64,000 nt of DNA from Atopsyche davidsoni (lineage: Eukaryota > Arthropoda > Insecta > Trichoptera > Hydrobiosidae): positions 12,927,501-12,991,500 of the forward strand of contig JAILWY010000016.1 in the NCBI GenBank assembly GCA_022113835.1, given 5' to 3'. Shown in pieces: positions 1 through 9,427 of this stretch (positions are counted from its first letter, which is position 1; every line of letters begins with the position of its first letter). A program made the translations under genes and the position numbers. The notes under the pieces are model-generated. The model worked only from the letters and a program-made list of their open reading frames with translations, was not told the origin of the DNA and searched no databases.

Positions 1-324
1 TTTAACTATTATCTTGAATTTTTTTATTTATGAATGACACATTATAAGATTTATTATAATACTTAAATATACGACAATTCAAATTTGCGAGAAATTCAAG
101 CTTGTGAATACAGTAAAATTATTTTATGTAAAACGAGTTAACGATTTTATTCCTTAAAATAAATATGTATACACAAATATCGTTCATATTTATTGAGTGG
201 GTAAGCAGACTATATATACATATTTATATTGATGCTGTTCATCCTAAACTGGCTTTATTCCAATACCATCAATGTACTTTTCCAAAACCATCCATCAAAA
301 GGCTACTATCGGGTTTTCTTTCAG

Positions 325-1391
325 TATCATACAGGGAAAACGTCGCAATCGGTCGCGTCGTGGGAATCGTTTCAACATATTACATTAAGTTTGAATACGA
401 TATCTAATGATGACTGCAAGCTAGCATATGTAAATAGTTTCGGAAAATTAAACCTCACATTTTCTGATGGTATTATATGCACATCATCACAGGAAAATGA
501 GTTTGCGGGGTGAGTATATATAGTACTTGTGGCAATGGACCGTTAATGACAATTGAAATTGTAAGCAAATATTCGTTATCAGCACACCAGTTTTTAGTTT
601 TCTTTCTAACTTTGCAAGTAGCGATATTAAAACACTATGTAAGAGATAAATATCTTTTTTGTTTGTGAAGACTTTCGCCTTTCAAAAGTTTCTATAGAAA
701 AATCTAATTAGAAGTCGCTGAAATGCGAAAGTGATCACATAATCAATATAGTAATTAAGCCACGTAGTTATTCATAGAATTATAACAATGTTTAATAAAT
801 ATAAGTCAGTGAATTGTAAATACATTTAGAGCACTCGCGACAAATATTACGTTGATTTCTTCCAAAACAACAAGTTCGGTTAACAATTCGTCAGCCCTGA
901 AACATATTAATACGATTTATAAAGGGCATGCTCCGATCTCTGAATAAAGTGTATTAAATATATATTAATGGATATCTCGTAGTATTTATATTCAAAATTG
1001 AAAATATATATTTTTATTAGTCTATAATATTTGTTTTTATTGATTAAACAATAAAATGGACCGTTCGTTTGGCGTGATGTGTAAAAGGCCAGCGCATTAT
1101 CGTTTCAGCCGTATTCCAACGGTTTCATTGTTTATCTCATACATAATGATTTGATTTAAAGATTTGTATGGTTATTATGATGGCATGTGATATATCTGAC
1201 TTTTTCTCTTCTTTCAGGGTGATTCTGGAAGCGTGTTTCTAGTTGAAGTCACAGGAGGACGAGTGGGAGTTGTTTCCAGCGGTATCTCTGGGATTTCCTG
1301 AAAGGTGCACCAGAGTAAGTTTTCATTTATCCACCATCTGAAGTGGATAAGTAAAAAGATGCTGAATAATAAAGATAAATGTAAATCATAA
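325..1391 (+). pseudogene. Broken partial copy of the S1 serine protease gene
   Basis: This is a decayed, internally deleted duplicate of the protease at 6711-9427, in the opposite orientation. A splice acceptor ending at 324 is followed by the start of exon 2 (residues SYRENVAIGRVVG, matching SYRINYSISRIVGG of the intact gene). That fragment is fused around 361-380 to the distal part of exon 4 (LSLNTISNDDC...DGIICTSS). The join loses the histidine exon, all of exon 3 and the catalytic aspartate, and it changes frame. A donor at 510 and acceptor at 1217 bound an intron of 708 bp, exactly the length of intron 4 in the intact gene and alignable to it. The last exon keeps GDSG (from 1218) but meets an in-frame TGA at 1299-1301. 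Homology to the intact C-terminus continues in other frames up to TAA at 1389-1391. A deletion of about 4 bp is also apparent near the end of exon 4. It cannot encode an active protease. Confidence 0.85.
510..1217 (+). other. Retained intron of the protease pseudogene
   Basis: This 708-bp AT-rich stretch is bounded by GTGAGT and TTTCAG. It aligns with the reverse complement of 6900-7607 (intron 4 of the intact gene), also 708 bp. Clear matching blocks include the ACTTGTGGCAATG segment near the donor, the AACAACAAGTTC block near 870 and the GACCGTTCGTTTG block near 1060. No other gene is seen inside it. Confidence 0.85.
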
Positions 1392-1681
1392 ATAAAAAGC
1401 AACATTTTTAAAATTTTCTCTGTAATTTATTTTTTCAACAATTTAAGTATTGTAGTAAGTTAATTGTGATTCATTATTATTTATGTGTTAAAACAAAATT
1501 TATTAATGTTAACAAATAACAATGTTAAACCATATTCAATGTATTGATAAATAAATATTTTTTATAAGTAATAAGTAATTATGATCAATAAAGGTATATG
1601 TAAAACCATATTCAAAAGTGATATGAAACTAATAAAATATTATTCAAAAATATAATTTTGTTTATAATTGTATCGTTTAAA

Positions 1682-1685
1682 ATAT
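1682..1685. repeat. Target site duplication (ATAT), left
   Basis: ATAT directly precedes the left LTR and recurs directly after the right LTR at 4641-4644. A 4-bp duplication fits gypsy/Ty3-type integrases, although an AT-rich 4-mer has limited weight alone. Confidence 0.7.
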
Positions 1686-2061
1686 TGTAACGCGCCGGGT
1701 CTCCAATAATTAAAACATGATTTATTTGCACTATTTATATTTAACTTATATTATACAGAGTCTTCACAACTATTTATATTAACACATATTTATATCAACG
1801 ACACCCGAGGACTGTCTCGCGCTCACGGCTCCCGAGAACTGTCTATCGAGCACTACTCCCGAGCACTCTCTACCGAGCACTCCTTCCGAGGACTCTCTGT
1901 CAAGCACTGGCGCCGGTCGTCTTGTCGCTCGCTCTCCAAGACCACGTATTGTCGCCCCTAAACGACGGTCGCTTGATCATTACAGATGTTTCTGGACTAT
2001 GGACTAGAAGTAGACTCTAGAGTAGAATCGCTTCGATCGATTCTACCGCTAACCCGTTACA
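1686..2061 (-). repeat. LTR, 3' copy (left)
   Basis: This 376-bp direct repeat of 4265-4640 has TG...CA ends. By the element's orientation it is the 3' LTR. It carries many short near-repeats of the type CCGAG(G/C)ACTSTC in the middle, and paired TCTAGAGTAGAATC / GATTCTAC words near 2010-2045 that can fold back. Confidence 0.9.
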
Positions 2062-2075
2062 CTACCCCCTTCTCA
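2062..2075 (-). other. Polypurine tract of the LTR element
   Basis: On the minus strand the sequence TGAGAAGGGGGTAG immediately precedes the TGTAAC start of the left LTR. This is the expected place and composition for the plus-strand priming site of an LTR retroelement. Confidence 0.75.
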
Positions 2076-2635
2076 GGCATTGTTTCGTCCCGGAACACTC
2101 GTTGCCTTATCTGCTGATCCTCCTTGCGCCCGTCATCGTTCTCACTGCAGCCACGCCGCGGGTCCTCACGCCGTTCTTTCCGGCGCCCGATGTCGCTTCC
2201 ATCGCGGCCACGCTGCCGATTCCCGCGCCGATCCATCCGACGCTCAATCTCGCTCCTGCACCGGCCACGCCATCGATTTACGCACCGATCCTCCAGGCTC
2301 CAAGGAAACCACAATTCTTCTATCCCGTTCCTTTGGTGTTTACATCTGCCACAGGATCGCTCGTTGCTAGCCGCGGCCGTCGGCGAGCGTAATTATCACG
2401 CTATTTAAAACTTAATTTAAAACTGTGGTGTAAAGTGTCGAGACGAATACATCTGTTCTGTACAGTGGTTATTAATAAACTGACTAAGTGCGAGAATGCA
2501 ACATAGATTCCGTATTATTGTATCCTACCTACGTTACATCCTCGCACTTATCTTTAACCCTTTCATGCCCTAAGTACTTTACAAAAAAGATATTTTACTC
2601 AAAAATATAACTTTACAAAAATACAAAAATTACAA

Positions 2636-4156
2636 CTATTTTAAAGAAAAAAACACAACATCATACAATGTTTTACAGTCCTGTCTCCTCCTCACACATT
2701 TCTCGCTCGCAGAGTGCCACGCTCCGCGACGACAGTCCTGTTGACTGACTCCTTGGCACTTTGTCCAGCGCCTCTCGTCCGCGAAGCTCCATGCTTCGCA
2801 ATGATGGACCTGCTGGCCTCCTCCGCGCTCGGCCCAGCGCAATCTGCCCGCGAAGTGCCATGCTCCGCGATGATGGACCTGTCGCACCTCCCTCGCGTTC
2901 TGTCTTACGCCACTCACTCGTGAAGCACCATGCTCCACGGCAACGGTCCCGATGCACTTCTCTCGCGATCTGCCCAGTGCCACTCGTCCGGGAAGCACCA
3001 TGCTCCGCGACGATGGTCCTGTCGCACCTCCTCGCGCTCTGCTCAGCGCCACTCGCCTCCGAAGAACCATGCTCCGCGACGATGGTCCTGGTGCACTTCC
3101 TCGCGCTCTGCTCAGCGCTACTCGCCTCCGAAGTACTATGCTCCACGATGACGGTCCTGGTGCACCTCTTCGCGCTCTTTTTCCTGCGCCTGATCCCGCT
3201 CCGACCGAGGACCCGCCGTCGGTCTTCGCGCTAATCCTTCCGGCGCCTGACATCGCTCCGACCGCGGCCACGCCGACGGTCTTCGTGCCGATCTCACTGT
3301 TGCCGCCACGTCCCAGCCCGCTGGTGTCTATCATTGGCACGGGGGCGACGCTGACAGCGTCCTCGACGGGTTCCATCGCGGTGGATACCATTCCCGTCCG
3401 ATAAGAGTCGCTACTCATCGAGTAGGTCTGCACGCTGTCCAGAGAAGGTGCCGCGTAGTTCTGCGCAGCGTCCTGCCAGGGGTTCATACTGCGGTTTAGA
3501 ATGGAAGAGAAGGAACTAAAGTGAGGCAAGACCTGAGGCAATTGAGATAGATTTTGAGCAAGGTCTGCTGTCAGGCCTCGTCCAGAAATACTGTCGTCAT
3601 CTTCGTGCAAGTCAGATGAAAGATTAGTATCTAGGTCCACATCTGAGAATGTCGCTTCCTCCGCTGGATTGGAGTTCTTGTCCAACTTCTCGGATAAGTC
3701 AGGAAGAGCGTGTAGCCTTACATAATAGCTCTCGAAGTCGAACTCGTCGTCCTGGGATGAGAGGTCCACGTCTGAGAATGTCGCTTCCTCCGCTGGATTG
3801 GAGTTCTTGTCCAACTTCTCGGATAAGTCAGGTCTCAGTCTTCCGATCTCAACAGTGCCCGAGATGGCCCCCACCGCGGCCACGCCGACGGTCTTCAAGC
3901 CGATCTCACCGGTGTCCGATCCCGCTCCGACCACGGACTGCTTGGCCCACTTTTCGTCCAGCATTCTGATTATTTCATTAATGGTGAGCGGCACTTCAAA
4001 GAGGAACTCTTCTGGGTTGTGGCCCTCTTGCACCAGGAATTCCTTCAATCTTTGCACAAGGGCTGACTTTAACCCTGTGGTTGACAGATCTCGTTCTTCG
4101 AGTTCGTTCTTCAGATCCACTACTTTGAGGTCACTCAACTTTACGAGCTTTACCAT
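2636..4156 (-). CDS. Gag-like protein with N-terminal SAP domain (LTR element)
   Basis: This 506-codon ORF follows the putative 5' LTR after about 110 bp. Residues about 7-41 form a SAP motif (helix-extended loop-helix with LSDLKVVDLKNELEERDLST), a small nucleic-acid-binding fold found at the N-terminus of some retrotransposon Gag proteins. The middle carries a 43-residue tandem duplication (motif LDKNSNPAEEATFSDVDL at about 115-132 and 158-175) and a 17-residue repeat (TVGVAAVGA at about 89 and 293). The last third is built of arginine-rich repeats of about 23 residues encoded by a 69-bp tandem array. No CCHC knuckle is visible. The ATG at 4156 is taken because it begins the SAP domain. Whether the basic repeat tail is functional or simply left open by the satellite-like DNA is unclear. 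Confidence 0.7.
   Translation of the reverse strand: MVKLVKLSDLKVVDLKNELEERDLSTTGLKSALVQRLKEFLVQEGHNPEEFLFEVPLTINEIIRMLDEKWAKQSVVGAGSDTGEIGLKTVGVAAVGAISGTVEIGRLRPDLSEKLDKNSNPAEEATFSDVDLSSQDDEFDFESYYVRLHALPDLSEKLDKNSNPAEEATFSDVDLDTNLSSDLHEDDDSISGRGLTADLAQNLSQLPQVLPHFSSFSSILNRSMNPWQDAAQNYAAPSLDSVQTYSMSSDSYRTGMVSTAMEPVEDAVSVAPVPMIDTSGLGRGGNSEIGTKTVGVAAVGAMSGAGRISAKTDGGSSVGAGSGAGKRARRGAPGPSSWSIVLRRRVALSRARGSAPGPSSRSMVLRRRVALSRARGGATGPSSRSMVLPGRVALGRSREKCIGTVAVEHGASRVSGVRQNAREVRQVHHRGAWHFAGRLRWAERGGGQQVHHCEAWSFADERRWTKCQGVSQQDCRRGAWHSASEKCVRRRQDCKTLYDVVFFSLK
2719..3180. repeat. Tandem array of a 69-70 bp unit inside the LTR element
   Basis: Units begin with TGCTYCRCGA-like words at about 2792, 2861, 2931, 3001, 3070 and 3139, with a diverged copy near 2719. 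Most spacings are 69 bp (23 codons) and two are 70 bp. The one-base slips switch the repeat between reading frames, so the same peptide repeat appears in two overlapping frames while the gag ORF stays open. Confidence 0.85.
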
Positions 4157-4246
4157 TTTTATTTTAGCTTTATTTATTTATTTTTTTATTTATTAATTTT
4201 AGGTCTATTAAAGAGTTAACATTTTAATTTTAATTATTTATTTCTA

Positions 4247-4262
4247 CCCACATCTGACACCA
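4247..4262 (-). other. Primer-binding-like site of the LTR element
   Basis: Read on the minus strand, TGGTGTCAGATGTGGG starts two bases after the 5' LTR end. A site beginning TGG and complementary to a tRNA 3' CCA end is expected here. I could not assign the tRNA from memory. Confidence 0.55.
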
Positions 4263-4264
4263 AT

Positions 4265-4640
4265 TGTAACGCGCCGGGTCTCCAATAATTAAAACATGAT
4301 TTATTTGCACTATTTATATTTAACTTATATTATACAGAGTCTTCACAACTATTTATATTAACACATATTTATATCAACGACACCCGAGGACTGTCTCGCG
4401 CTCACGGCTCCCGAGAACTGTCTATCGAGCACTACTCCCGAGCACTCTCTACCGAGCACTCCTTCCGAGGACTCTCTGTCAAGCACTGGCGCCGGTCGTC
4501 TTGTCGCTCGCTCTCCAAGACCACGTATTGTCGCCCCTAAACGACGGTCGCTTGATCATTACAGATATTTCTGGACTATGGACTAGAAGTAGACTCTAGA
4601 GTAGAATCGCTTCGATCGATTCTACCGCTAACCCGTTACA
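4265..4640 (-). repeat. LTR, 5' copy (right)
   Basis: 376 bp, matching 1686-2061 except for one base seen (A here, G in the left copy, within CAGATRTTTC). It is the 5' LTR by orientation and would hold the element's promoter. It is followed by the ATAT duplication at 4641-4644. Confidence 0.9.
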
Positions 4641-6610
4641 ATATGATTAAATTTTATATGTGAATATTTTCAAATTATGTCCTAAAAATGTACATTTTTA
4701 AATTTAATGATTCACTATAAAAAATACAATAATTATATTTTAAATGTAGTATTTACACGAATAAATATGATTATGATAACTTACCTCTATTCACAAGATA
4801 TTAATTATTCTTTTATTCAGAAATAAAAAAAAAAAACCCGTACTTATCGAACATACCAGAAATAAATACAAAAGAGCTGCGTTCACTGATTTAGAGCAAA
4901 ATAGACACCATTCGTCTTTTTCTTTTAGCTGCTTTTTTGCCTTTTCTTCCCTTCCTGTAAAAAAGCAAAGAAAGCCGCTTCAGGCGTCATTACGCAGCCT
5001 CCAATTAACTCGTAAACGCGATTTTACCCACGGCCTTTCGTGTGTTTTTGGTATTCGATGTTACGCGTCGTTAGGGACGGCCTCTATCGAATTACTTCGT
5101 CTCTCGATCAACGGCAGACAGCCTGACGCTATTGTTTATGCCAGTAAATCTTACATAATCGATTGTTCATATTCCGAACAATGAAACCAGCATGGAGACC
5201 ATTTAGGACGATTTATTACTACCCGTAACATAATGATCTAATATTACACTTTGTGGGGATTTAACTGCTTCAAAATATTGAGCTTAAACTAAAATAAAAT
5301 ATATGAAATTTAATAGCCCCAATATTTGGCTAGGCCTAGACTTTGTAATCCCTTTATATAGACATTTCTTTATAAAAAAAGTTACAAACGAAAGAAATAT
5401 TAACAACGATAATCTAAAAAAAAACTCAAACAGCATTTTTGTAGAATATTGATATGGAAAATTCCAAAGAGCGTGAATAAATTTATTTAACTTTTTTTTT
5501 TGTAATTGTAAGCAACATATCTATATAAAATCTGTTAAGAATAGGCGGTTGTAACTTTTTTGGTCGAGATTTTTTTTATGATTTCACTTTATACAGAAAA
5601 ATAAATATCAGAGGGCATATCGGATACAGCTACGTTCCACTTGCATCATTATTTTTTAGGATATTGACATAATAGACTCCTCTTTTTTAAACTATCTAAT
5701 TAACGATGTCCTTAGATCGTGGAACACATGTAAAAAAATATTTTTATTGAAAATTCTATTTTATCAAGTATTTTTAATGTATTTAAAAATTTAGGTACAT
5801 TAAAAATAAAATATTCAGAGAGTGCATTCAGTTCATTGTGATAATTTAATATACTATTTTAACTTCCTCATTAGAATTCTAGTGGCAGATATTCCAAGTG
5901 GTATAATTGAACGCGTACGTGATCTGCTTATATCAAAATATTACATCAATACCTGTGTTATCGGCAAGAGCCATATATATTTAGACTCATGAATCGATTC
6001 AATTGAATGAAATAGTTTTCATCTCTGAGTATTATGGATGATTTTTTTTTCGAATGTTGTAATCGACCATTTTGTAACTAGTTTGGTTTTTTTTCCTTGT
6101 GGATATTTTTGATGACTAAATGAATATTATTAAATAAAACAAATTGACAAAAATATTCACTATGTTCTTCTCACAATGTCAACGATACTCAATGAAAACT
6201 GATCGCATAATTATAGAGTTTTTATTATAAAATGGTAAATAAAACATATTTACATCATATCTCATTCACACAAAATCCTTAGTGTCCCAGTTGATAGTGT
6301 AAAATTTAAAAACGTGGCAAAACACTCAACTGAATATTTAAGTGAATAAAAACAATTTATTCAGTATTAACAGCTTTCAAACACATATGGCGTGGAAAAT
6401 TTAAATGCTCATATCCTGAAATGATAGTAATATAAAACATTATTTTTTCATTATTATCAATCACAAATAAACTGTTTTATGTGTTAGGATAACTTAAAAT
6501 TAAATTATTATCCATAGAATTATGACCTACAATATATTATATTTTTCAAAAATAAAAATCAGAATAATGAATAATATTTGTTTATTTAATATCTCTTTTG
6601 AATATGGTAT
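4641..6610. other. Non-coding spacer between the two protease copies
   Basis: AT-rich sequence with a moderately GC-rich patch at about 4880-5250. No ORF with recognisable similarity and no clear element ends were seen. The patch may be regulatory, but nothing in the sequence proves it. Confidence 0.5.
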
Positions 6611-6613
6611 ATA

Positions 6614-6619
6614 TTTATT
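6614..6619 (-). promoter_or_regulatory. Candidate poly(A) signal of the serine protease gene
   Basis: AATAAA on the minus strand lies about 95 bp downstream of the TAA stop at 6711. AATAAA is common in AT-rich DNA, so this is tentative. Confidence 0.4.
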
Positions 6620-6710
6620 TTGCTCAATCTTGTGTTAGCAAAACTGTGGGTCTTTTGCCTTGGGTGGTGTGTTGAAACGGTCAAAATATCGAAAAAAATC
6701 TGTAAATGTC

Positions 6711-9427
6711 TTAGAAATGAACCATTATATTATATCTACAATTATCTCCATTCTTCAGAATTTCTTCACTAATCCACCCCAGATAGGGTCTCACTCTAGT
6801 GAACCTATCAGGAATTCCTTCAGCACACGGGGTACCGTAGGAAACAACTCCAACTTGTTCTCCTGTGACTTTATTCACAAGCGCACTTCCAGAATCACCC
6901 TGATAGAACAGATAAAGTCAGATATATTACATGCCATCATAATAAACATGCAAATCTTTAATTCAAATAATTATGTATGAGATAAATAATGAAACCGTTA
7001 GAATACGGCTGAAGCGATACTGCGCTGGCCTATTACACATCACGACAAACGAACGGTCTATATTTATTGTTTAATTAATAAGAATAAATATTATTAATTA
7101 TTTAAAAAAATACTAATTTTTTTAAATATTTAACGAGATGTTTAATAATATATATTCAAAAGTCTATACCCATCATTAACCCTGTTCTAGAGGGTAGCTG
7201 ACGAATTATTAATTGAACTTGTTGTTTTGAAAGAAATCAACGTATTCTTTGTTGCATGTGAATTGTATAGATTTATTCTAAATATATTTAATCTGTTAAA
7301 CATTGTTATATATTCTATTAAAAGCTACGTGGCTTGATTACAATACTGATAGCAGATCGTTTTCGTCTTTCGAGGGTTTCATTAGATTTGTCTGGAAAAA
7401 TGTTTTAAAAGCGAAAGCGTTCATAATTAAAAACCACCTTAATATCTCACCCATGTGTTTTTATATAGTTATTTGTCAGGTAGGAAAACAAATTGTTATT
7501 AGAAATAAGGTGCTGATAACGGAGATTCGCCAACGATTTCAAAAGTTATTAACGGTGCATTGCCACAAGTATAAACAATTAAAAATATGTTTAAATAAAT
7601 ATCTTACAAAACAAACTCCTTTTCCAAAAGGTGATGTTGTGCATATGATACCATCAGTAATTATTTCTTGTATATTTGAAATATTTTCAATTGTTTCCTG
7701 GCAGTCATCATTAGATATTGTATTCAATCTTAATGTCATAAGTTCGTCCGACGATTTTTTCCGAGCTCCCTACAATCACATTAATGAAACTATAAATTGT
7801 TAGAAAAAAATTCAGCAGTTGATTATTTCATCGACATTTCATTATTTGTAGAGAATTTCTATTACATTATAATTATACCCAGTACTGAAATACTCACCAG
7901 GGCTCCCCAGCCACTGACACGGACAGGGGTGTTAGGAAGGGTAAACGAATTGCTCAGCTTTATAGGGAAAACATTTTTAGAGAATTCAATACAGCTACTT
8001 GCAAACACAAGACCGATATCATCTTGAAAAGAATCGGCGCTATATCCTGGATGAGGAACAAACTTTTCAATCCCGTAAGTCTCTCCTCGCGTGCCGACAG
8101 TACCCGCGACAATTTTTATTTTAGATGGTTGGACCCTGCAAATGAAGAAACAATATAAATAAAAGCAAATAGTTGGAACTGTATTTTTTAATTTAAAGTC
8201 TACAAAGCATTTTAGACGGCGATGAAATGCTATTTTTTATAGCTTTGGGCAGCTTTGTTTTGAGTTGATCCGATTTCTTGGGTGTTGCACTAAATAAGGG
8301 ATATATATTCTTCCAACGTTTTAGTTCACGAATTTGCTAACATTTCGTGAAGTGGCCTATGTAGTTATCGATCCTGGTTCATAAAAGGTTTTGGACATTA
8401 CACGTGACATAACATTTTAACAAAAGTATTGTGAACGTATTCCTCTGCTAATGATTTTTCTGGCACTACCTTTCTTTCTCTTCCTGAATTATTATATCAT
8501 AATTAAAAAGGCTTATCAATATTTGACAACAAAATGAATACAATTCGAATCTATAGTTTTCAACAGATCGCAATATTTACGAGATGTACTATGTTGTATG
8601 AAACTGTGCGTTTTAACATATTTTACAAATTTTTCGATAAAATATATCAAAGGCTTAAATTGGTACTTTACTTGTTATGTGCCAAAATAACAAGTAATAT
8701 TCATTTAATATTAAAATTACTCTTTTTAGATAAAATTTCATTTGACCATCAAGTATGTGACTATTGGAATGTATTTATGTAGTTCTGAGCAAGCGTTTAG
8801 AGTCCACTTGCATATTAGCTTGCTTAGCTTCTGCTCACCCTTTAAGGCAGTGTGCGGCGGTCAGGAGAGCTATTGGGGAAATGATGGAGGCTCCGCAGAA
8901 AATATCGTCGTCAAGACTTCTGAGAGCAACCACGTACGGATACTCCTGAATAGAACCAACTGGCTCTCCTCCTACGATTCGACTGATCGAGTAGTTGATC
9001 CTGTATGATACTGAAAAAAAATCCAATTGCAGCGTTGTGATAGACGTTTTTCGAAAAGTGAATATTTTAAATTTAATCCATCACTTTGACTTTTAATATT
9101 ATTGCGAAACTAAAATTGACTTCAAAGTAACTAAAAAAAGAATTATTCTTGACAGTATAAAGTATTTTGAAGCGAAGAAATAATGTTTTATTTGGAAAAA
9201 TAAATAGTGGAATCACAATTGATATTTGCCAGTAACAAGAATAAATGAAGTTCTGCGATTTTTTTTTTGAAAACAATTATTAATATTGTATAATTTTCAT
9301 ACAAAATAGTGTTTTAAATCTATTATAAGGTTATTAATATGAAATATTCAAAAAGAATTTACTTACCCACGCATTGTAACGTTAGAAATAAAAAAAATAC
9401 AAATATGATTGATTTACACATCTTCAT
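6711..9427 (-). CDS. Secreted chymotrypsin-like serine protease (S1 family), five exons
   Basis: Exons on the minus strand are 9427-9367, 9010-8839, 8135-7898, 7769-7608 and 6899-6711. All introns are GT-AG and phases agree, giving 822 nt (273 residues). Exon 1 encodes a signal peptide (MKMCKSIIFVFFLFLTLQC). Exon 2 gives a short propeptide, the activation site SISR|IVGG and the histidine motif TAAHC. Exon 3 carries the aspartate in DDIGLV and ends near SGWGAL. Exon 5 begins with GDSG, the serine motif. Six cysteines for the three core disulfides are present (FCGAS, AAHC, NDDC, GIIC, GVCF, TPC). The residue at the trypsin Asp189 position is Gly, so trypsin-type Lys/Arg specificity is unlikely and a chymotrypsin- or elastase-like enzyme is more probable. 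The usual GDSGG is GDSGS. An upstream in-frame ATG at 9544 exists, but the start at 9427 gives the best signal peptide. Extracellular digestion or a proteolytic cascade are both possible roles. Confidence 0.88.

Larger units (their letters stand above)
1686..4640 (-). mobile_element. Non-autonomous gypsy-like LTR retrotransposon, minus orientation
   Basis: The element is 2955 bp with identical-length 376-bp LTRs (TGTAAC...GTTACA termini) and a 4-bp duplication ATAT. Orientation is set by three signals. A primer-binding-like site starting TGG lies just inside the right LTR (4247-4262), a purine tract GAGAAGGGGGTAG abuts the left LTR, and the long ORF runs right to left. The body is much richer in GC and CpG than its surroundings. 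It has one gag-like ORF with a SAP domain, but I found no CCHC knuckle, protease, reverse transcriptase, RNase H or integrase. It is therefore a gag-only, pol-less derivative that would need a related autonomous element. It lies in the 3' flank of the protease pseudogene; that flank resembles sequence downstream of the intact gene. The LTRs differ at one base seen (near 1986 against 4565), so insertion is recent. Confidence 0.9.

Noticed and set aside
1214..1405. 63-codon minus-strand frame
   Set aside because: It is antisense to the GDSG exon and 3' tail of the protease pseudogene; no independent support.
2080..2408. Several overlapping 94-96 codon plus-strand frames
   Set aside because: They lie inside the LTR element in stop-poor GC-rich DNA, antisense to its orientation, with low-complexity Ala/Pro/Arg composition.
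2673..3146. 157-codon minus-strand frame
   Set aside because: It is the same 69-bp repeat read in a second frame of the gag-like region, not a separate gene.
7303..7803. 166-codon plus-strand frame
   Set aside because: Antisense to intron 4 and exon 4 of the intact protease; no domain.
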